Source: Rhizomys pruinosus (lineage: Eukaryota > Chordata > Mammalia > Rodentia > Spalacidae). Taken from it: a stretch of DNA of 64,000 nucleotides. The notes beneath the pieces are model-generated. The model saw only the letters and a program-made list of their open reading frames with translations, was not told the origin of the DNA and did not search any database. This document shows positions 11,397-22,641 of this stretch, one piece after another. The position numbers and the translations under genes are program-made. Location: contig VZQC01004719.1 of NCBI GenBank assembly GCA_009823505.1, positions 1,393,444-1,457,443 on the forward strand. Reading direction: 5' to 3'. The stretch's first letter is position 1. Each line of letters opens with the position of its first letter.

Positions 11397-12519
11397 AAAA
11401 ATCTTAAAAAGTGTTCAACATCACTAATAATTAAGGAAATGTAAGTTAAAATCACTTTGAGATATCATGTCACTCAGATAAGACTGGCTAGGATTAAGAA
11501 AACAAATGATACCAAATGCTGGAAAGGTTGTGGCGAAAGGAGAACACTCATCCACTGCTGGTGGGAATGTAAACTCATACAACCACTGTGGAAACAGTGT
11601 GAAGAACCCTGCAAAGAGTAAAACTGAGCCCCACCACCTGACTCAGTCATACCACTCCTGGGTTTATATCAACAAGACTCATCCTACTGCAGAGATACTT
11701 GCACAACCATGTTTATTGCAGCTCTCTTCACAATGGAGAAGAGCTTGAACCAACACAAATGTCCCTCAACCAATGGATGGATAGAGAAAATCTGGTACAT
11801 CTACACAATTGAGTTATTTGCAGCAGTAAAGAAAGATCTCATCATGAACTTTGCAGCTGAATGGATGGAACTGGAAGCCATTACACTAAGAGAAGTAACA
11901 CATTCCCAGAAAAACAAAGAGCAAATAAGCATCCCTCATTTGTGAATGCTAGCACCAAACATCTAGTTATAAGGCAAACTGAGCAACATCAATGTTATAT
12001 TCCCCTTTCTTTGTGAAAACAACTGTGCTCTTATAAACTGAAGACCTTAGCAGGGTCTAGAATTAACCATCCACTTATTTTCAGACTTTCCAATCTTGGC
12101 ATATGGGTGGTGGGTATGTAGGCATATTTTAGATGAATATAAATTTAAGAAGGAAAAATGTGAATCTTGAAGTATGATATTGAAATGACATACAGTTTAT
12201 TTTCAGATGACATAATTTCAGTAAAGCTGTGAAGTATATAAATGCTTATTTAGAAACAATACAGATTGGAGGGAACAGCAATAGCAGAGGAACTGGAATA
12301 GGGAACCTACTGAAATAAGAAAGTTTCCCCGAGGGCAATAGTCCTCTGCTTTGAAAAATTTCTAAAAGACTCCAAAAAGATACTTGGCAGATCTGGTAGG
12401 GTGCCTGAACTTGAGTGGCATCAGAGCCATGGAAGGGAAGATGAATCTAGATTGGCCTGAGACATGATACATAAAATGCACAAAACTTCATTAAAAATAT
12501 TAAACAAAATAAATTCACC

Positions 12520-12582
12520 TGGTTTTGAGACAGACTCTTTTCCTGTAGCCCAGGCTGGCTTGGAACTTACTAAGAGGCCCAA
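12520..12582 (-). mobile_element. Old B1 fragment
   Basis: Plus-strand text 'ttttgagacagactctt..tgtagcccaggctggcttggaact' is the reverse of the B1 right half. Diverged and truncated. Confidence 0.6.
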
Positions 12583-12639
12583 ATTATGCATAACCTCTTC
12601 GAAATTCTCCTTCCTCAGTCTTCAAATTGGTGAGAGACC

Positions 12640-13122
12640 AGGAAAGCTTCACTATTTCCATTGTGTTATTATACTTAACATTCCTAATCTCAGTAAATAT
12701 ACATCTTTTTTTCTGAGAAAAGTGATGTTTAATTTTTTCGTACTTTTTTTTCTACCAGTTTGTACTAAACGGTATTGATACAAATATTAACAGCTTTTTA
12801 TTTTCAGGTCGACATTTTCTTTCTGTCCATTTTACCAAGGCCTCTTTGCTAACAAATTATTGCTAGTCTCTGAGAAGCATAAAATAGATGTGGAAAAATC
12901 AATGTGTGTTCCTAAAAGTAAACAATACCTCTGAATCTTAGCCACTGTCACAACGTGAAACCCTTCCTGCAGCACTAGATTAAAATATCATGGAACAACT
13001 GGCTTCAAATGCTTTACAGTTTTCCTCACAACACAAAGGAAAGAAATGAAAGAACCAAAAAGCTTTGTTTGGTACTCTGTATAGTGAATTACTTTCCAAT
13101 TTAGGGTTATTATTCTTAGACA
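12640..13122. other. Unique sequence
   Basis: No recognised feature. Confidence 0.45.
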
Positions 13123-13139
13123 GCAAATGTACTCTTATT

Positions 13140-13382
13140 TTTTTTTAATTTTTATTTATTTCTGTATGTGTATGAGTGTACTGTCTGCATGTAGGTCTGT
13201 GCACCCGTGTCGTGCAATGCTGCGGAGGTCAGAAGAGGGTCTCAGATTCCCCTGGAACTGGAGTTCTCCTGGAATTGGAGTTACAGACGGTTCTTAGCTG
13301 CCATGTGGGTGCTGGGGATTGAAACCGGGTCCTCTGCAAGAGCAGCCGATGCTCTTAACCGCTAGGCTATCTCTCCCAGCCC
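13140..13382 (-). mobile_element. B2 SINE, long form
   Basis: Complete minus-strand B2. It has the best target-site duplication of the window: GCAAATGTACTCTTATT at 13123-13139 and 13383-13399, 17 bp and perfect, indicating a recent insertion into unique DNA. Confidence 0.97.
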
Positions 13383-13467
13383 GCAAATGTACTCTTATTA
13401 TTAGTATTTTAAAATGTATTTTAATAGGAATATAATGTCCACATTCTCCTATATAGTACGGTTTAAT

Positions 13468-13560
13468 TTTTTTTTGTCTTCTTGAGATAGGGATTTCCTG
13501 CATCCACAGCTGTGTCCTGGAACTCCCTATGTAGACCAGGCTGGCCTTGAACTCATATTG
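13468..13560 (-). mobile_element. B1 SINE, partial
   Basis: Reverse B1 right half ('gtcttcttgagatagggatt', 'gtagaccaggctggccttga'). The left part is missing; the junction with AT-rich DNA forms part of a 69-bp tandem duplication. Confidence 0.85.
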
Positions 13561-13670
13561 CAATATATATTAGTGTCATATGAAAACAAACTGTATGTTC
13601 AAGACCAGGCTGGCCTTGAACTCATATTGCAATATATATTAGTGTCATATGAAAACAAACTGTATGTTAT
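13533..13670. repeat. 69-bp tandem duplication crossing a B1 edge
   Basis: Units start at 13533 and 13602 (AGACCAGGCTGGCC). About 67 bases are identical, including non-B1 sequence (ATATATTAGTGTCATATG). It post-dates the B1. Confidence 0.96.
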
Positions 13671-13671
13671 T

Positions 13672-14425
13672 TCCAAACCATATTTCAGGATTCACATTTT
13701 CCCATTTTGATTTTTTATTACTCTAAAATATGCATACATACACTCTACCCATATAAAAAAATTCCAAAGGCTGGACTGGAGAGATGGCCTAGCGGTTAAG
13801 AGTGCTGACCGCTCTTACAGAGGACCCGGGTTCGATCCCCAGCACCCACATGGAGGCTGAGAACCGTCTGAAACTCCCATTCCAGGAGAATTCCAGTTCC
13901 AGGGGAATCTGACACCCTCTTCTGACCTCCGCGGCATTGCACGACACCGGTGCACAAACTTGCATGCAGACAGTACATTCATACACATACAGAAATAAAT
14001 AAAAAAAATAATTAAAAAACATTCCAAAGTCTGAAAATAAATGGTAAGCTAATTCTAGAACCTGTTAAGGGATTCAAAATATAAGAGCACAATTGTTTTC
14101 AGATCATGAGGAATGTAAAATTAACATTCAGTGATTCAGTAAAATTAACAAACACACATTGTTCAGTGTGCCTTACAACTAGGTACTTGGTGCTAGCATC
14201 CACTGATGAGGGATACCATTCATCTTTTGTTTTTCTGGGACTGTGTTACTACACTTACCATGATATCTTCTACTTCCATTCATTTACCTGCAAATTTCAT
14301 GATGTCATCTTTCTATACTTCTGCATAGAACTCGATTGTGTAGATGTGCCACATTTTCACTATCCATTCTTTGGTTGAGGGGCACTTGGGTTTGTTCCAG
14401 CTCTTTGATATTCTGAAGAGAGCTT
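13672..14425 (-). mobile_element. LINE-1 3' end, split by a B2
   Basis: Reverse complement of L1 3' UTR and ORF2 C-terminus: 'attactctaaaatatgcat' on the left, then 'tttacctgcaaatttcatga' and 'ttgaggggcacttgggttt' further right, which read on minus as the L1 C-terminal peptide region. Split by the plus-strand B2 at 13770-14020. Truncated at its 5' end near 14425. Confidence 0.9.
13770..14020 (+). mobile_element. B2 SINE, long form, in LINE-1 3' UTR
   Basis: Intact A-box-like and B-box (GGTTCGATCCC) regions, long body and AATAAA-rich tail. Target-site duplication ATTCCAAAG at 13761-13769 and 14021-14029. Confidence 0.95.
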
Positions 14426-14459
14426 GTGCTCCAGCTGGACTGCCTGAAGCCCCTAATAT

Positions 14460-14627
14460 CAGAAGATTATTAATACTACTTAAAAGATTAGGGTATGAAA
14501 TAGATATGGAGACAGGGTGGTAAGGACTAGGCAGGGTGGGAAGGAGGTTGTAGTTCATGGATAGATTCATCATAAATTGTATAAGTATATGAAACTTTCA
14601 ACTAATAAAAATTGCAGCTTTTAACCC
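14460..14627 (+). mobile_element. Possible LINE-1 3' UTR end (Lx-like)
   Basis: A G/A-rich stretch, then 'tatatgaaactttcaact' and AATAAAAATT, resembling rodent L1 3' ends. No clear boundary. Confidence 0.45.
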
Positions 14628-14679
14628 CCCAGACATCTCTACAGCCCCCCAAAGTATGCACTTTAAAAATTTTGTGTAT

Positions 14680-14890
14680 TTCGTGCACACAATCATTCTA
14701 CTCTGTCCTCCCCAACGGTCCCTGAGCTCTGGGTTAATTGCCCTTTGTTGCATGAGGGAGCTCCATTGATGAGAGATGAGAGGTGCAATAATACTCTGTG
14801 CACCCTTGTTCCACTATATTCCATGTGTCTTAAGAGTAGAGGTTTCATTGCAGATGTGCCACATAGAGTTGGACACACACAACATCTTTT
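14680..14890 (-). mobile_element. Lx-like LINE-1 3' UTR fragment
   Basis: Similar to 15690-15880: both contain 'gttgcat.aggaagct', 'gagagatga', 'cccttgttccactat' and 'ttccatg.gtc'. The shared text reads on minus like the old rodent Lx 3' UTR. Confidence 0.5.
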
Positions 14891-14899
14891 TTTTTTTCT

Positions 14900-15365
14900 C
14901 AGAGAGTAATTTATTATTACAGGAAGCATCTAATACAATAGGTTTGGGGGAATCAATTTTTTAAGTTCTAAATATGTAGTTAAAGCTTGACAATGGACTT
15001 GAACATGACTTATACAATATCAAAGTATGTTTATTCTCTGAAATGAAAAGGTGTGTTTTCTTCTTCCTTTACTATTAGGTATTTGAGATGAAATGATTTT
15101 ATAACAACCTTAGGAATGATTTCTATGGTAGGGGTACTTATTTTCCTTCCAGGGTTTGAAATCGCCCTTCATGAAATGACAACCAATCTTATATGTCATT
15201 GTATCAGACATTTCATTTTATGAATATTTTGGCTGTGTCCTATAAGACAACCAGATAATAAAATAAGTTTAAGTCTTTCATCTAGATCCATTTATGCAAG
15301 TATTTTAACAACATCTTAATCATCTGTATATCCTCTTCCCCATCGACACCTTCCAATAGTACCCC
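14900..15365. other. Unique sequence
   Basis: No feature recognised beyond a T run at 14888-14897. Confidence 0.4.
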
Positions 15366-15369
15366 CACT

Positions 15370-15900
15370 GGATTTCATGCATTTTGTAATTTATGTTAAC
15401 GTCTATGGAGTCAAGTTAGCGTCCTTGAGTTCCCTTATGCAAGTTCATCCTCTGGGGTCTAGTTAGTCTATCTAGGTCAGTCTTTTAAAGATGATCAGTT
15501 TTGGTTTACCCCGTAGCAATCAGCTAACCTATAGTTCTTTGGCTAAGATTGGGCCTGTTGCCAATTTCCACAGTTTTACACTGGCCTTTTGTCTGTTTGA
15601 GTTTGCATGGGTCTTGTGCATGCTGGCAGTTCATATGAACAAGGTATCAGGAGCCTGTAAGATTCTATTTCCATATAGTCATACACCTCTTCTCTTGGCT
15701 CTTATAATCATTCCACCCCCTCTTCCCTGGGTCTATTGGCCTCTGTTGCATTAGGAAGCTTCCTTGCTGGGAGATGAGAGATGAATTAGTACTCTCTCTA
15801 CCCTTGTTCCACTATTTTCCATGAGTCCTAGATGTAGAAGTTTCTTTGTAGGCATGTCGCTTAGAATTGAGCATTTCACAGGCATTTAATCTATGTTTAT
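15370..15900 (-). mobile_element. Lx-like LINE-1 3' UTR fragment
   Basis: On minus it reads 'ttataagagccaagagaaga', 'catatgaactgccagcatgc' and 'acaagacccatgcaaac', close to the Lx 3' UTR text familiar from rodent genomes ('gtaagagccagagg', 'catatgaactcacag', 'agcatgcacaagacc'). The 14.7 kb fragment overlaps it in sequence, so two copies lie in the same orientation about 1 kb apart. Family naming is from memory. Confidence 0.5.
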
Positions 15901-16395
15901 AGTCAGTTTTGGAACCCTGTAATAATCAAAAATCTATTTCAAAAGAAGCTTCTTTAATGAGTGGTGACTGGCATACTTTTCTGTAAATATAAGGATCATA
16001 TTTAGCACATTTTAAAAAATTTCATTTTTCCAAGGATGTGACAAGCCTTGTTGTTTCCTCCAATATGTATGGTATCTCCAGCCATATATATTTGGCTAAG
16101 TTTACAGTACTACATATTCCTCCCATTGAGTGGGCTTTGTGTCCCAATAAACTTTACCATGCTAGTCATTGTTGCCCTTAACAGGTTGTAAATCTCGGTT
16201 GGAGTATTTATTGATGTTGTTCTGTAGCAGTTTGGACAGAAAATACGTGATTTTTAAAGATAAAAATAATCATAAAGAAAAAAATGATATTGTTAGTACT
16301 CACACCTGTTCTTGTGAACAAAGTGAAACTCCAGGACCATTCTTGATCCATCAGAGAGCTGAGACCTAAGGGATAAACCATCACCCTCTGTTATT
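15901..16395. other. Unassigned sequence
   Basis: No clear feature; may be further decayed L1 3' UTR. Confidence 0.3.
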
Positions 16396-16397
16396 AG

Positions 16398-17262
16398 GGT
16401 TATTAGTGAATTTTCTGTTGCTGTGGTAAAACCTCTTAACCAAGATTTTAATAGAATGAAGAGTTTATTGGGTTTAAAATTTTAGAGAGATAGTCCATTA
16501 GTATGGGGGAGGCATGGCAGGATCCAGCTGGAGCAGAAGGCTTAGAGGTCACATCATTGAAGAAATTAAGGAAGCAGAGAGAGTAAAACTGCAAGTGAGA
16601 GAAGGCTATGAACTATCAAAGCCAACCACCATAGATTTTAACCTTCTCAGCACTTGCAAGGTCCAAAGGTTCTTTTGGGACTCAAGACACACAATTAAAG
16701 GAATGCCCTGTAAAATCCAAAAGCAAATTGAATATTTCCCACATACCAGGGCACACAATACAAATTTCCATTCTAGAAAAGAGGATTGGAAGTTTATTTA
16801 TGAAATATCAGACCAAAGCAAGACTATAAACAAGGAAGGCAAAATCCAAATTCTGTAGCTCTGTGTCCCATATCTGGAACTTTACTTCCAAGGATTTAGA
16901 TGGCTCAGTTCCTCCAGATTGGCAGCATGCATGATTAATCATGCTCTTGAGCTGGTACAACTCCCTGTGTACAGCTCTTCTTGTCAGATGTATCAGAGCC
17001 TTGGAATATTAAATGTACCGGTGCAACATTGATAATCAGATTTAACCTTCACATTTTCAGGCAATGGCCTTTCAGGGTCTCTTGGCCTATCAGGTCCTTC
17101 TTCTTGTAGGCTCATATACTGTCAGGCCTTTATGATCTCTGAAACCAAGGAGTAAAAATGAATGATCCTCTTCACTCTTTCATTTTTCATGACTCTAAAA
17201 CAAGAATTACATGAAAGACACAACCAAGTTATGCTGCCATGTTAGGACAGACATTGGCCCCT
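16398..17262 (+). mobile_element. Unclassified rodent medium-reiterated repeat
   Basis: Opens with 'ttctgttgctgtggtaaaac' and has text such as 'cagaccaaagcaagactata', 'gctctgtgtcccatatctgg' and 'tcagggtctcttggcctatc' that I recognise as a rodent interspersed repeat but cannot name safely. The head resembles URR1, so it may be a related nonautonomous DNA element or a composite. Its 114-codon open frame has no recognisable domain. Confidence 0.4.
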
Positions 17263-17263
17263 G

Positions 17264-17662
17264 TTCTAGTTTTGCGTCCATTGCTGTGACAATAGACTCT
17301 GACCAGAACCAACTTGGGTAGGAAAGGGTTTATTCATCTTGTATCTCTCAGGTCACAGTTAATCAAAAAGGGAGCCACAGGTAGGAACTCAGGGTAGGTA
17401 CCTGGAAGCAGGAGCTGAAGCACAGGGCATGAAGCACAGCCATTGCTTCTTACTGGCTTGCTCCCCTGGCCCATGTTCAGCCAGGTTTCTTACACAATAC
17501 ACAAACAACCTGCTCAGGGGTGGCAGCTCCCAGAGTGGGATAGGGCCTCCCACATCATTCAATAATCAAGAAAATACTCCATAGATATGGACACAGGCAA
17601 CCTCAATAGATACAATTCCCCAACACAGGTGTTTCAAGTTGATACTAAAGCTAGTCAACCCA
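17264..17662 (+). mobile_element. URR1-type DNA transposon (nonautonomous hAT-Charlie)
   Basis: Starts at 'tgttctagttttgcgtccat' and ends near 'aaagctagtcaaccc'. Internal landmarks 'aacttgggtaggaaagggtt', 'ggaagcaggagctgaagcac', 'ttactggcttgctcccctgg' and 'gcctcccacatca' match the copy at 21.75-22.16 kb. URR1 is a short rodent element without its own transposase. Family name from memory. Confidence 0.72.
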
Positions 17663-18957
17663 AACTCTTGAATGAAATTTGCAGCTGCTTTTGTATGTTG
17701 CGGACTTCTAGAAGAAAACTCTTTAGGTGATTTCCTTATATTAGTTGGGAGGTTATTTATGTGAGGTAGTACCTTGGAGTACTCTATATTGCTCAGGTTC
17801 AAATATGGATGCCTCTACTTAATGATCTATTCTCCTTAACTATAGGATTCTCTTGCAGGATAGCCAGTTGAAAACTAAAAATTACATGAGCATTATCTTG
17901 AGAAACAGCTGTCTGTGGAAAGGGCCATTTCTCCTATCACTTCTGCATATCTAATCATTCTTCCTGCTAGAAAAATATCTGTTCAAGGCTTCAGTCATGT
18001 AGACTAAGAATTTTTAGCCCGCCAATGACAGAAAAGTTCAGGAATGTCACTGATCTGCCAATAAATGTTGAATAACTGGCTCAGTTCTTAGGCTTTGGGA
18101 GTTACTGCCCTGAGCCCACGCCAGCATGTACTCAGTCTCTGCTGCCTGTTCTGAATGCAGGAATTTTCATAATATCAGCACCAGAACTTCATCTCCTGAA
18201 AACGCTGCTCCTTTTTCTATTATCACCTTAAAGTTTAAGAGTCAACATTCACAATTCAGAAGGGTTGAATATTTAAACCATAGAATTCTACAAAGCTGAG
18301 CATATTTGAAAGCATTTTGGGCTTTATTAAATAATTATATTTTGTATATATTTTATTTGAGAAGTTTTGTTATATATTCCAAAATGAATTTGAAATTTAA
18401 ATCTTGATATTACCCTAAATACTTGATATGAATGATGGTAAAGCTACATCCAGCTTTTTTAATGCATCTTTAAATTCTCCTGTGTTCAGGAATGAATTGT
18501 TAATGGCTATGCTTTGTTCACATCTATGTTTTTTTTAATCCTCTTCTCGCTCATATCCTAGTCTTCTAACCCTTTTAGAAGCTAAATGTTGTCATTTTAA
18601 TATGACTGTAATTGCTATATGCTACTCTATTCAGTATGTGACAGACAGTTTTGCCTCAGGGAAATAAAGAGATGAATGCACTTTTGAGTTTAAATAGATT
18701 TGTTCTGCAGATATGCCATGTTACATTTTACACTTTTTAACAAACCTCTGTGCAGTAAACTTAAATCTATTTCAATCTTTTCATTTTAGTGATGGTGGTG
18801 AAACTTTTCAGTGGGACTTTTTTGTCCTACTGAAAAAGATGGAATAAAACCCACAATAACATTTTGTTATCAACTACACACATTTTGTGTCTGATTTTGT
18901 TGTAAAGTTTATTTAAATAGGCAGCTCTCCAATGATTTTTCAGGATTGAACTATGAT

Positions 18958-19160
18958 ATTCAAATAGAAACAGTTTTAGTTTGACATAATAATTTGTTCT
19001 ATGAAGATACAAAGTAAAAATCCAATGTAATATATGTATTATATATAAATATATATAGAAACATATTTATCATGGAATTATAGAAGACATAATCCTAAGT
19101 ATAATAACAGGACATATATTTTGATGAATGTTGTAGTTAAAAACATGAATAGAAAAATCA
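18958..19160 (+). repeat. Copy 1 of a 200-bp local direct repeat
   Basis: Shares with copy 2 blocks such as 'ttatagaaga', 'cctaagta', 'aataacagga', 'atatattttg' and 'tagttaaaaac', in the same order and orientation. Moderately diverged. Confidence 0.75.
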
Positions 19161-20016
19161 AATCCATGGCATATAATTCATGCCTAAGATTTGTGCAAAA
19201 CAATAATATGAAAGCATTCATATTTATTCATAGATAAATTTCAAATAATAAAACTTAAAACATATACCAATCATGCAACTATTCAAGTTGAAAGGCAATG
19301 GAGATGGAGGAGTAAGAGTCTTTCTCTTTATTGTTGTCAAAATCATTTTTCTTTGTTACTGAATTTACCATCTTCACCATCTCACTCTTTAAAAATTCCA
19401 GAAAATGAACTAAAGTTAAATAAAGAATTCCATTCCTTTCATTTATCCACATATCCTTGAAGAGGTGGCTTTGTCAGGAGGTGGAGGAGAGGGGGGATAA
19501 TGGGAACCTGTAACTTACTGGAGATTTGATAGTGAGTGGCAGAAGTAAGCTTGATGAATATGCAGTAATGCTCAAAGAGAATGGAGGCCTTGCTTCCATG
19601 ACTGCTCCTCTATCCACAGCACTACACATCTTCAATCACAATTATGTTTAGGAAGGAAAAAGCTGAAAATGTACCTAAAATGTGTGACTTACACTATTGT
19701 ATTCCATATATAAATCTAAGCAGACTAGTTTCCAGGTTGACAGTTGCAAACAATTATTTTGCCAAAATGTGGTAATGTCACAAAGTCATTATTAATTAAT
19801 GTCTCCACAAACTCTGTGTTGTTTAACATTTTTAAATTAAACTATAGATCGTTTTAAATTTGCAATAAATCATTTGATTGATGCCCATTAAAATAAGTTT
19901 GAGGAATTGTTAATTTAGGGTGCATTTATCTCAAAATATATGCTATTCTTTCAAGTGAATCCTAGAGTTTAGATATTAAAAAGATACTAATATTTGAAAA
20001 CAAAAAGTGAAAATAA

Positions 20017-20092
20017 TCAAATAGGAAGTTTTATGTTGACTTAAAATAATGTGGTCTGTAAAGATAGAAAGTACAAAAATGTAATGTTTGTA

Positions 20093-20123
<31 letters not shown>

Positions 20124-20222
20124 TCACAAACATATATAATTTAATTATAGAAGACCCAACCCTAAGTACAATAACAGGAGATATATTTTGCTGAATTTAG
20201 TAGTTAAAAACCTGAATAGATT
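20017..20222 (+). repeat. Copy 2 of a 200-bp local direct repeat
   Basis: Same order of blocks as copy 1, about 1.06 kb downstream; here the internal AT stretch has become a pure TA microsatellite. Confidence 0.75.
20098..20122. repeat. (TA)n microsatellite
   Basis: Alternating A/T run inside copy 2 of the local repeat. Confidence 0.95.
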
Positions 20223-20570
20223 TGGATGAGACAATATGAATTTCTTCAGCAATGTTTACTATCTTATATGGTGGCACAGTTTAAGTTTACTTAGGTTCAT
20301 ATATAAGGAATAAATTGTGACTGCTAGGGAAAATATAGAGGGAAGAATCCCTTGGAGATGGATATGGATTAAAAAAATCGATCTTCAACACACAGTAGTA
20401 AAGAAGTCAAATGGCTTTTGAAAAGCAAATGTTAGAAGCTCTTCAGTACATATCGTAGTGTACTAGGAAAAAAGGAAACAGAAGGTCGTTTTTTTTTTTT
20501 TTTTNTTGGAATACATAGTACAAACATAGTGCATCTCAAGAAGCACAGAATTTAATGGATTAAAATGTTA

Positions 20571-20665
20571 CTCAAGCACTGAAGAGGCAGAGACAAGCAG
20601 ATCTCTATGATTGTGAGGCCAACCTGGTTTATGTAGTGAGTTCCAGGCCAGCTGGTTCTGGGTCT
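20571..20665 (+). mobile_element. Old B1 SINE, 5'-truncated
   Basis: 'gaggcagagacaagcagatc', 'gtgaggccaacctggttta' and 'gtgagttccaggccagctgg' are B1 blocks in order; the head and A tail are lost. Confidence 0.75.
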
Positions 20666-20689
20666 TAAAACGTTGAGTTTTGTGCGATA

Positions 20690-21055
20690 GATCAGGTACT
20701 ACCTCAGGTAGTGCTGCAAATATGATGCTACAAAGGGCTTCACATTCTAGAATCAGAAGATAGGAGAACAAACTGCATCATTAACTATATACTTTTATCA
20801 TGCTTCATGATTTAATCACATTTTATACAATGCAAACATAAATATTTAATATCATCATATTTGCCAACATAAAATAACTACATACTATGTATTATGTTAT
20901 TGACTATCCAAAATTTAATATTTTCATGGGTATTAGTTTTAGGGAATATTTAATGAACAAGCACTTTTAAGGTTTTGATTCAATGTCCTCTAATAATAGG
21001 AGCTAACATCTTCCCAGAAAAATATACATGTTTGAACAAGGAAAATATTTTTTTC
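20690..21055. other. Unique sequence
   Basis: Nothing recognised. Confidence 0.4.
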
Positions 21056-21205
21056 CTTTTTTTTAAATTTATTATTGTTATTAAACTAATTCCATACATC
21101 ATTTCTTATTTGAATTTAGAGTCACTTCCCTTTCCATGTACCCCCACCCCACCTGAGTTCCTGCCCTCTGTCATACATGTCTTGCATCTTTTTCTGAGTC
21201 TTTCT
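21056..21205 (-). mobile_element. LINE-1 3' end, short
   Basis: Reverse L1 tail: T-rich start, 'catacatcatttcttatttg', C-rich block, 'catgtcttgcatctttttc'. Only about 150 bp. Confidence 0.75.
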
Positions 21206-21347
21206 AGAGATTTTTTTTTAAAGCAGAGGCTTATTGTTTTTGGGAGAACTTCAATGTTTTAGTCTTTTTTCCCAGTTATTTTGTTGTTGTTGTTGTTTCC
21301 AATTTACATTGCATATATATTCACCTGAGTTGGAGGATTTTCTTTCT

Positions 21348-21349
21348 AT

Positions 21350-21388
<39 letters not shown>

Positions 21389-21392
21389 TTTT
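21348..21392. repeat. (TTTA)n microsatellite
   Basis: Eleven or so perfect TTTA units inside the L1 3' UTR. Confidence 0.95.
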
Positions 21393-21752
21393 GTAAAAGA
21401 TGTCAGGTTTCCCCCAAGGAGGTGCTTGAAGGTTCCTCCTTGGCAAGCCCAAACCATCAATCCTGTCCCTGTGCTCCACACTGGGGTCCCTCCCTACCAT
21501 GGTCACCCAAATGAGGTCCAGCAATCATGCGTCCTGTCTGATCTTCCTGCACTGGCCTCCATGACACAACCTGGGTAGTCCAACAATGGCAGTCTACACT
21601 CTGAAGAGGCTGAAATCCAGTGGCCACTCAGTCCACAAGCTGGATATTTTAGTAGTCCTCATCTGGCATTGAAGGTTTGGAGGATTCTCAAATTTTGTAT
21701 CTGAAGTACAATTTCTCAGACCTTACTGATTATTTATTTCTGGTTATACTTT

Positions 21753-22165
21753 CTGTTCTAGTTTGTCTTCCATTGTTGTGACAAAATACTCTGATCAACA
21801 CCAACTTGGGGAGGAAAGGGTATATTCAGCTTACATCTCCTGGGTCAAAGTTCATCATTTAGGGAGCCCAAAGCAGGAACTCAGGGCAGGAACCTGGAGG
21901 CAGGAGCTGAAGCACAAGCCATGGAGGAGTGCTGTTTACTGGCTTGCTCCCCTGGCTCATGCCCAGCCTGCCCTCTTATACAGTACACAACAACTTGCCC
22001 AGGGTGACACCACCCATAGTGGGCTGGGCCCTCCCACATTGCTCAACAATCAAAACAATACTCCACAGACTTGGCCACAGGCCAGTCCAATGGAGCCAAT
22101 TCCCCAGTTGAGGCTCCTTCAACCCAGGTGTGTCATGGTGACACTAAAGCTATCCAGCACACTTT
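21753..22165 (+). mobile_element. URR1-type DNA transposon
   Basis: Same landmarks as the 17.3 kb copy ('aacttggggaggaaagggta', 'ggaggcaggagctgaagcac', 'ttactggcttgctcccctgg', 'gggctgggccctcccacatt'). The flanks TACTTTCT and CACTTTCC straddle it; an uninterrupted homologue near 30500 shows the sequence was once continuous, consistent with an 8-bp hAT-type target-site duplication that has since diverged. Confidence 0.8.
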
Positions 22166-22343
22166 CCTTTTGGATACTTAAGGCCATACAGTTAGCCCAG
22201 ATTAACAAAGGTTTTTATTTTCTCAAGGTCAATTGAGGATCTGGTCCTCAAGGTCACTCAGGTTTTTTTTTTGGGGGGGGTGATCCTCCAGCTCCTTTTG
22301 GCTTTTCAATCACCAGTTCCATCCATTCGAGGAAGTCAGTGTT

Positions 22344-22542
22344 TTGCACTGAATCCAGAGCTCATCACTTCCACTAACTTGCCTGGCAAGCAAGGCTTAA
22401 GCATCATACTGTTTCTTTTTCCTAGTACTGGGATTGCAGGGATCATCACTGACTATGCCCATTTTTTTGTGGGTTCTGGGAAACCAAACTCAAGCACTTA
22501 ACCAGCAAGCATACTGAGTTAGTTATCTTCCTAGCTCCCAAA
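22344..22542 (-). mobile_element. B4-like SINE
   Basis: On plus, a B1-like reverse segment ('cctagtactgggattgcagg', 'atcactgactatgccca') is followed by an ID-like reverse segment ('gaaaccaaactcaagcactt', 'agttatcttcctagctcc'). The order fits B4. Confidence 0.55.
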
Positions 22543-22641
22543 TGTTAATGCTTCCTAAAACAAAAATGAGATTTCTTTTTTAACTAGAATAATTTAATAA
22601 AAATTTCAAAAGATATAATTCTAAGATATAAATCTAACTTC

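Larger units (their letters stand above)
9402..12512 (+). mobile_element. LINE-1 (ORF2 RT to 3' end) with nested B1 and B2
   Basis: Begins in the reverse transcriptase part of ORF2 and extends to an L1 3' end near 12490-12510. The RT active-site motif F-A-D-D is encoded at 9733-9744 and the '[12 protein letters not shown]' block lies just before it. The C-terminal C-x3-C motif region is near 11517-11560. Several frameshifts break the frame, so there is no working protein. B1 (10109-10265) and B2 (11152-11396) are nested in it. Two local rearrangements are described separately: a 12-bp hairpin at 9453-9482 and an out-of-place ORF2 segment near 10402-10452. The 3' UTR matches the L1 copy at 47.5-49.2 kb. 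Confidence 0.93.
17663..20570. other. AT-rich unique sequence
   Basis: About 2.9 kb with no gene recognised. Contains a pair of related segments (18958-19160 and 20017-20222), a TA run at 20098-20122 and a poly-T run with one undetermined base at 20505. Confidence 0.5.
21235..22340 (-). mobile_element. LINE-1 3' UTR (Lx-like), split by URR1
   Basis: On minus this matches the L1 3' UTR at 31.2-32.1 kb: 'ggaactggtgattgaaaagc', 'ccaaaaggagc', 'gaccagatcctcaattgacc', 'gaaattgtacttcagata', 'cctcttcagagtgtagactg' and 'gcttgccaaggaggaacctt'. Compared with that copy it lacks about 170 bp between the 'ttgagaatcc' and 'cagcttgtgg' regions. Interrupted by URR1 at 21753-22165. Confidence 0.8.

Noticed and set aside
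11169..11455. Cys/Trp-rich small minus-strand peptides seen repeatedly (also near 13800, 38600, 57850)
   Set aside because: All are antisense translations of B2 SINEs, not a peptide family.
18000..18200. Slightly GC-richer stretch as a candidate exon
   Set aside because: No open frame of note and no paired splice signals that I could support.
21763..22236. 157-codon open frame
   Set aside because: Lies on the URR1 element and the adjoining L1 3' UTR; reading frame is fortuitous.
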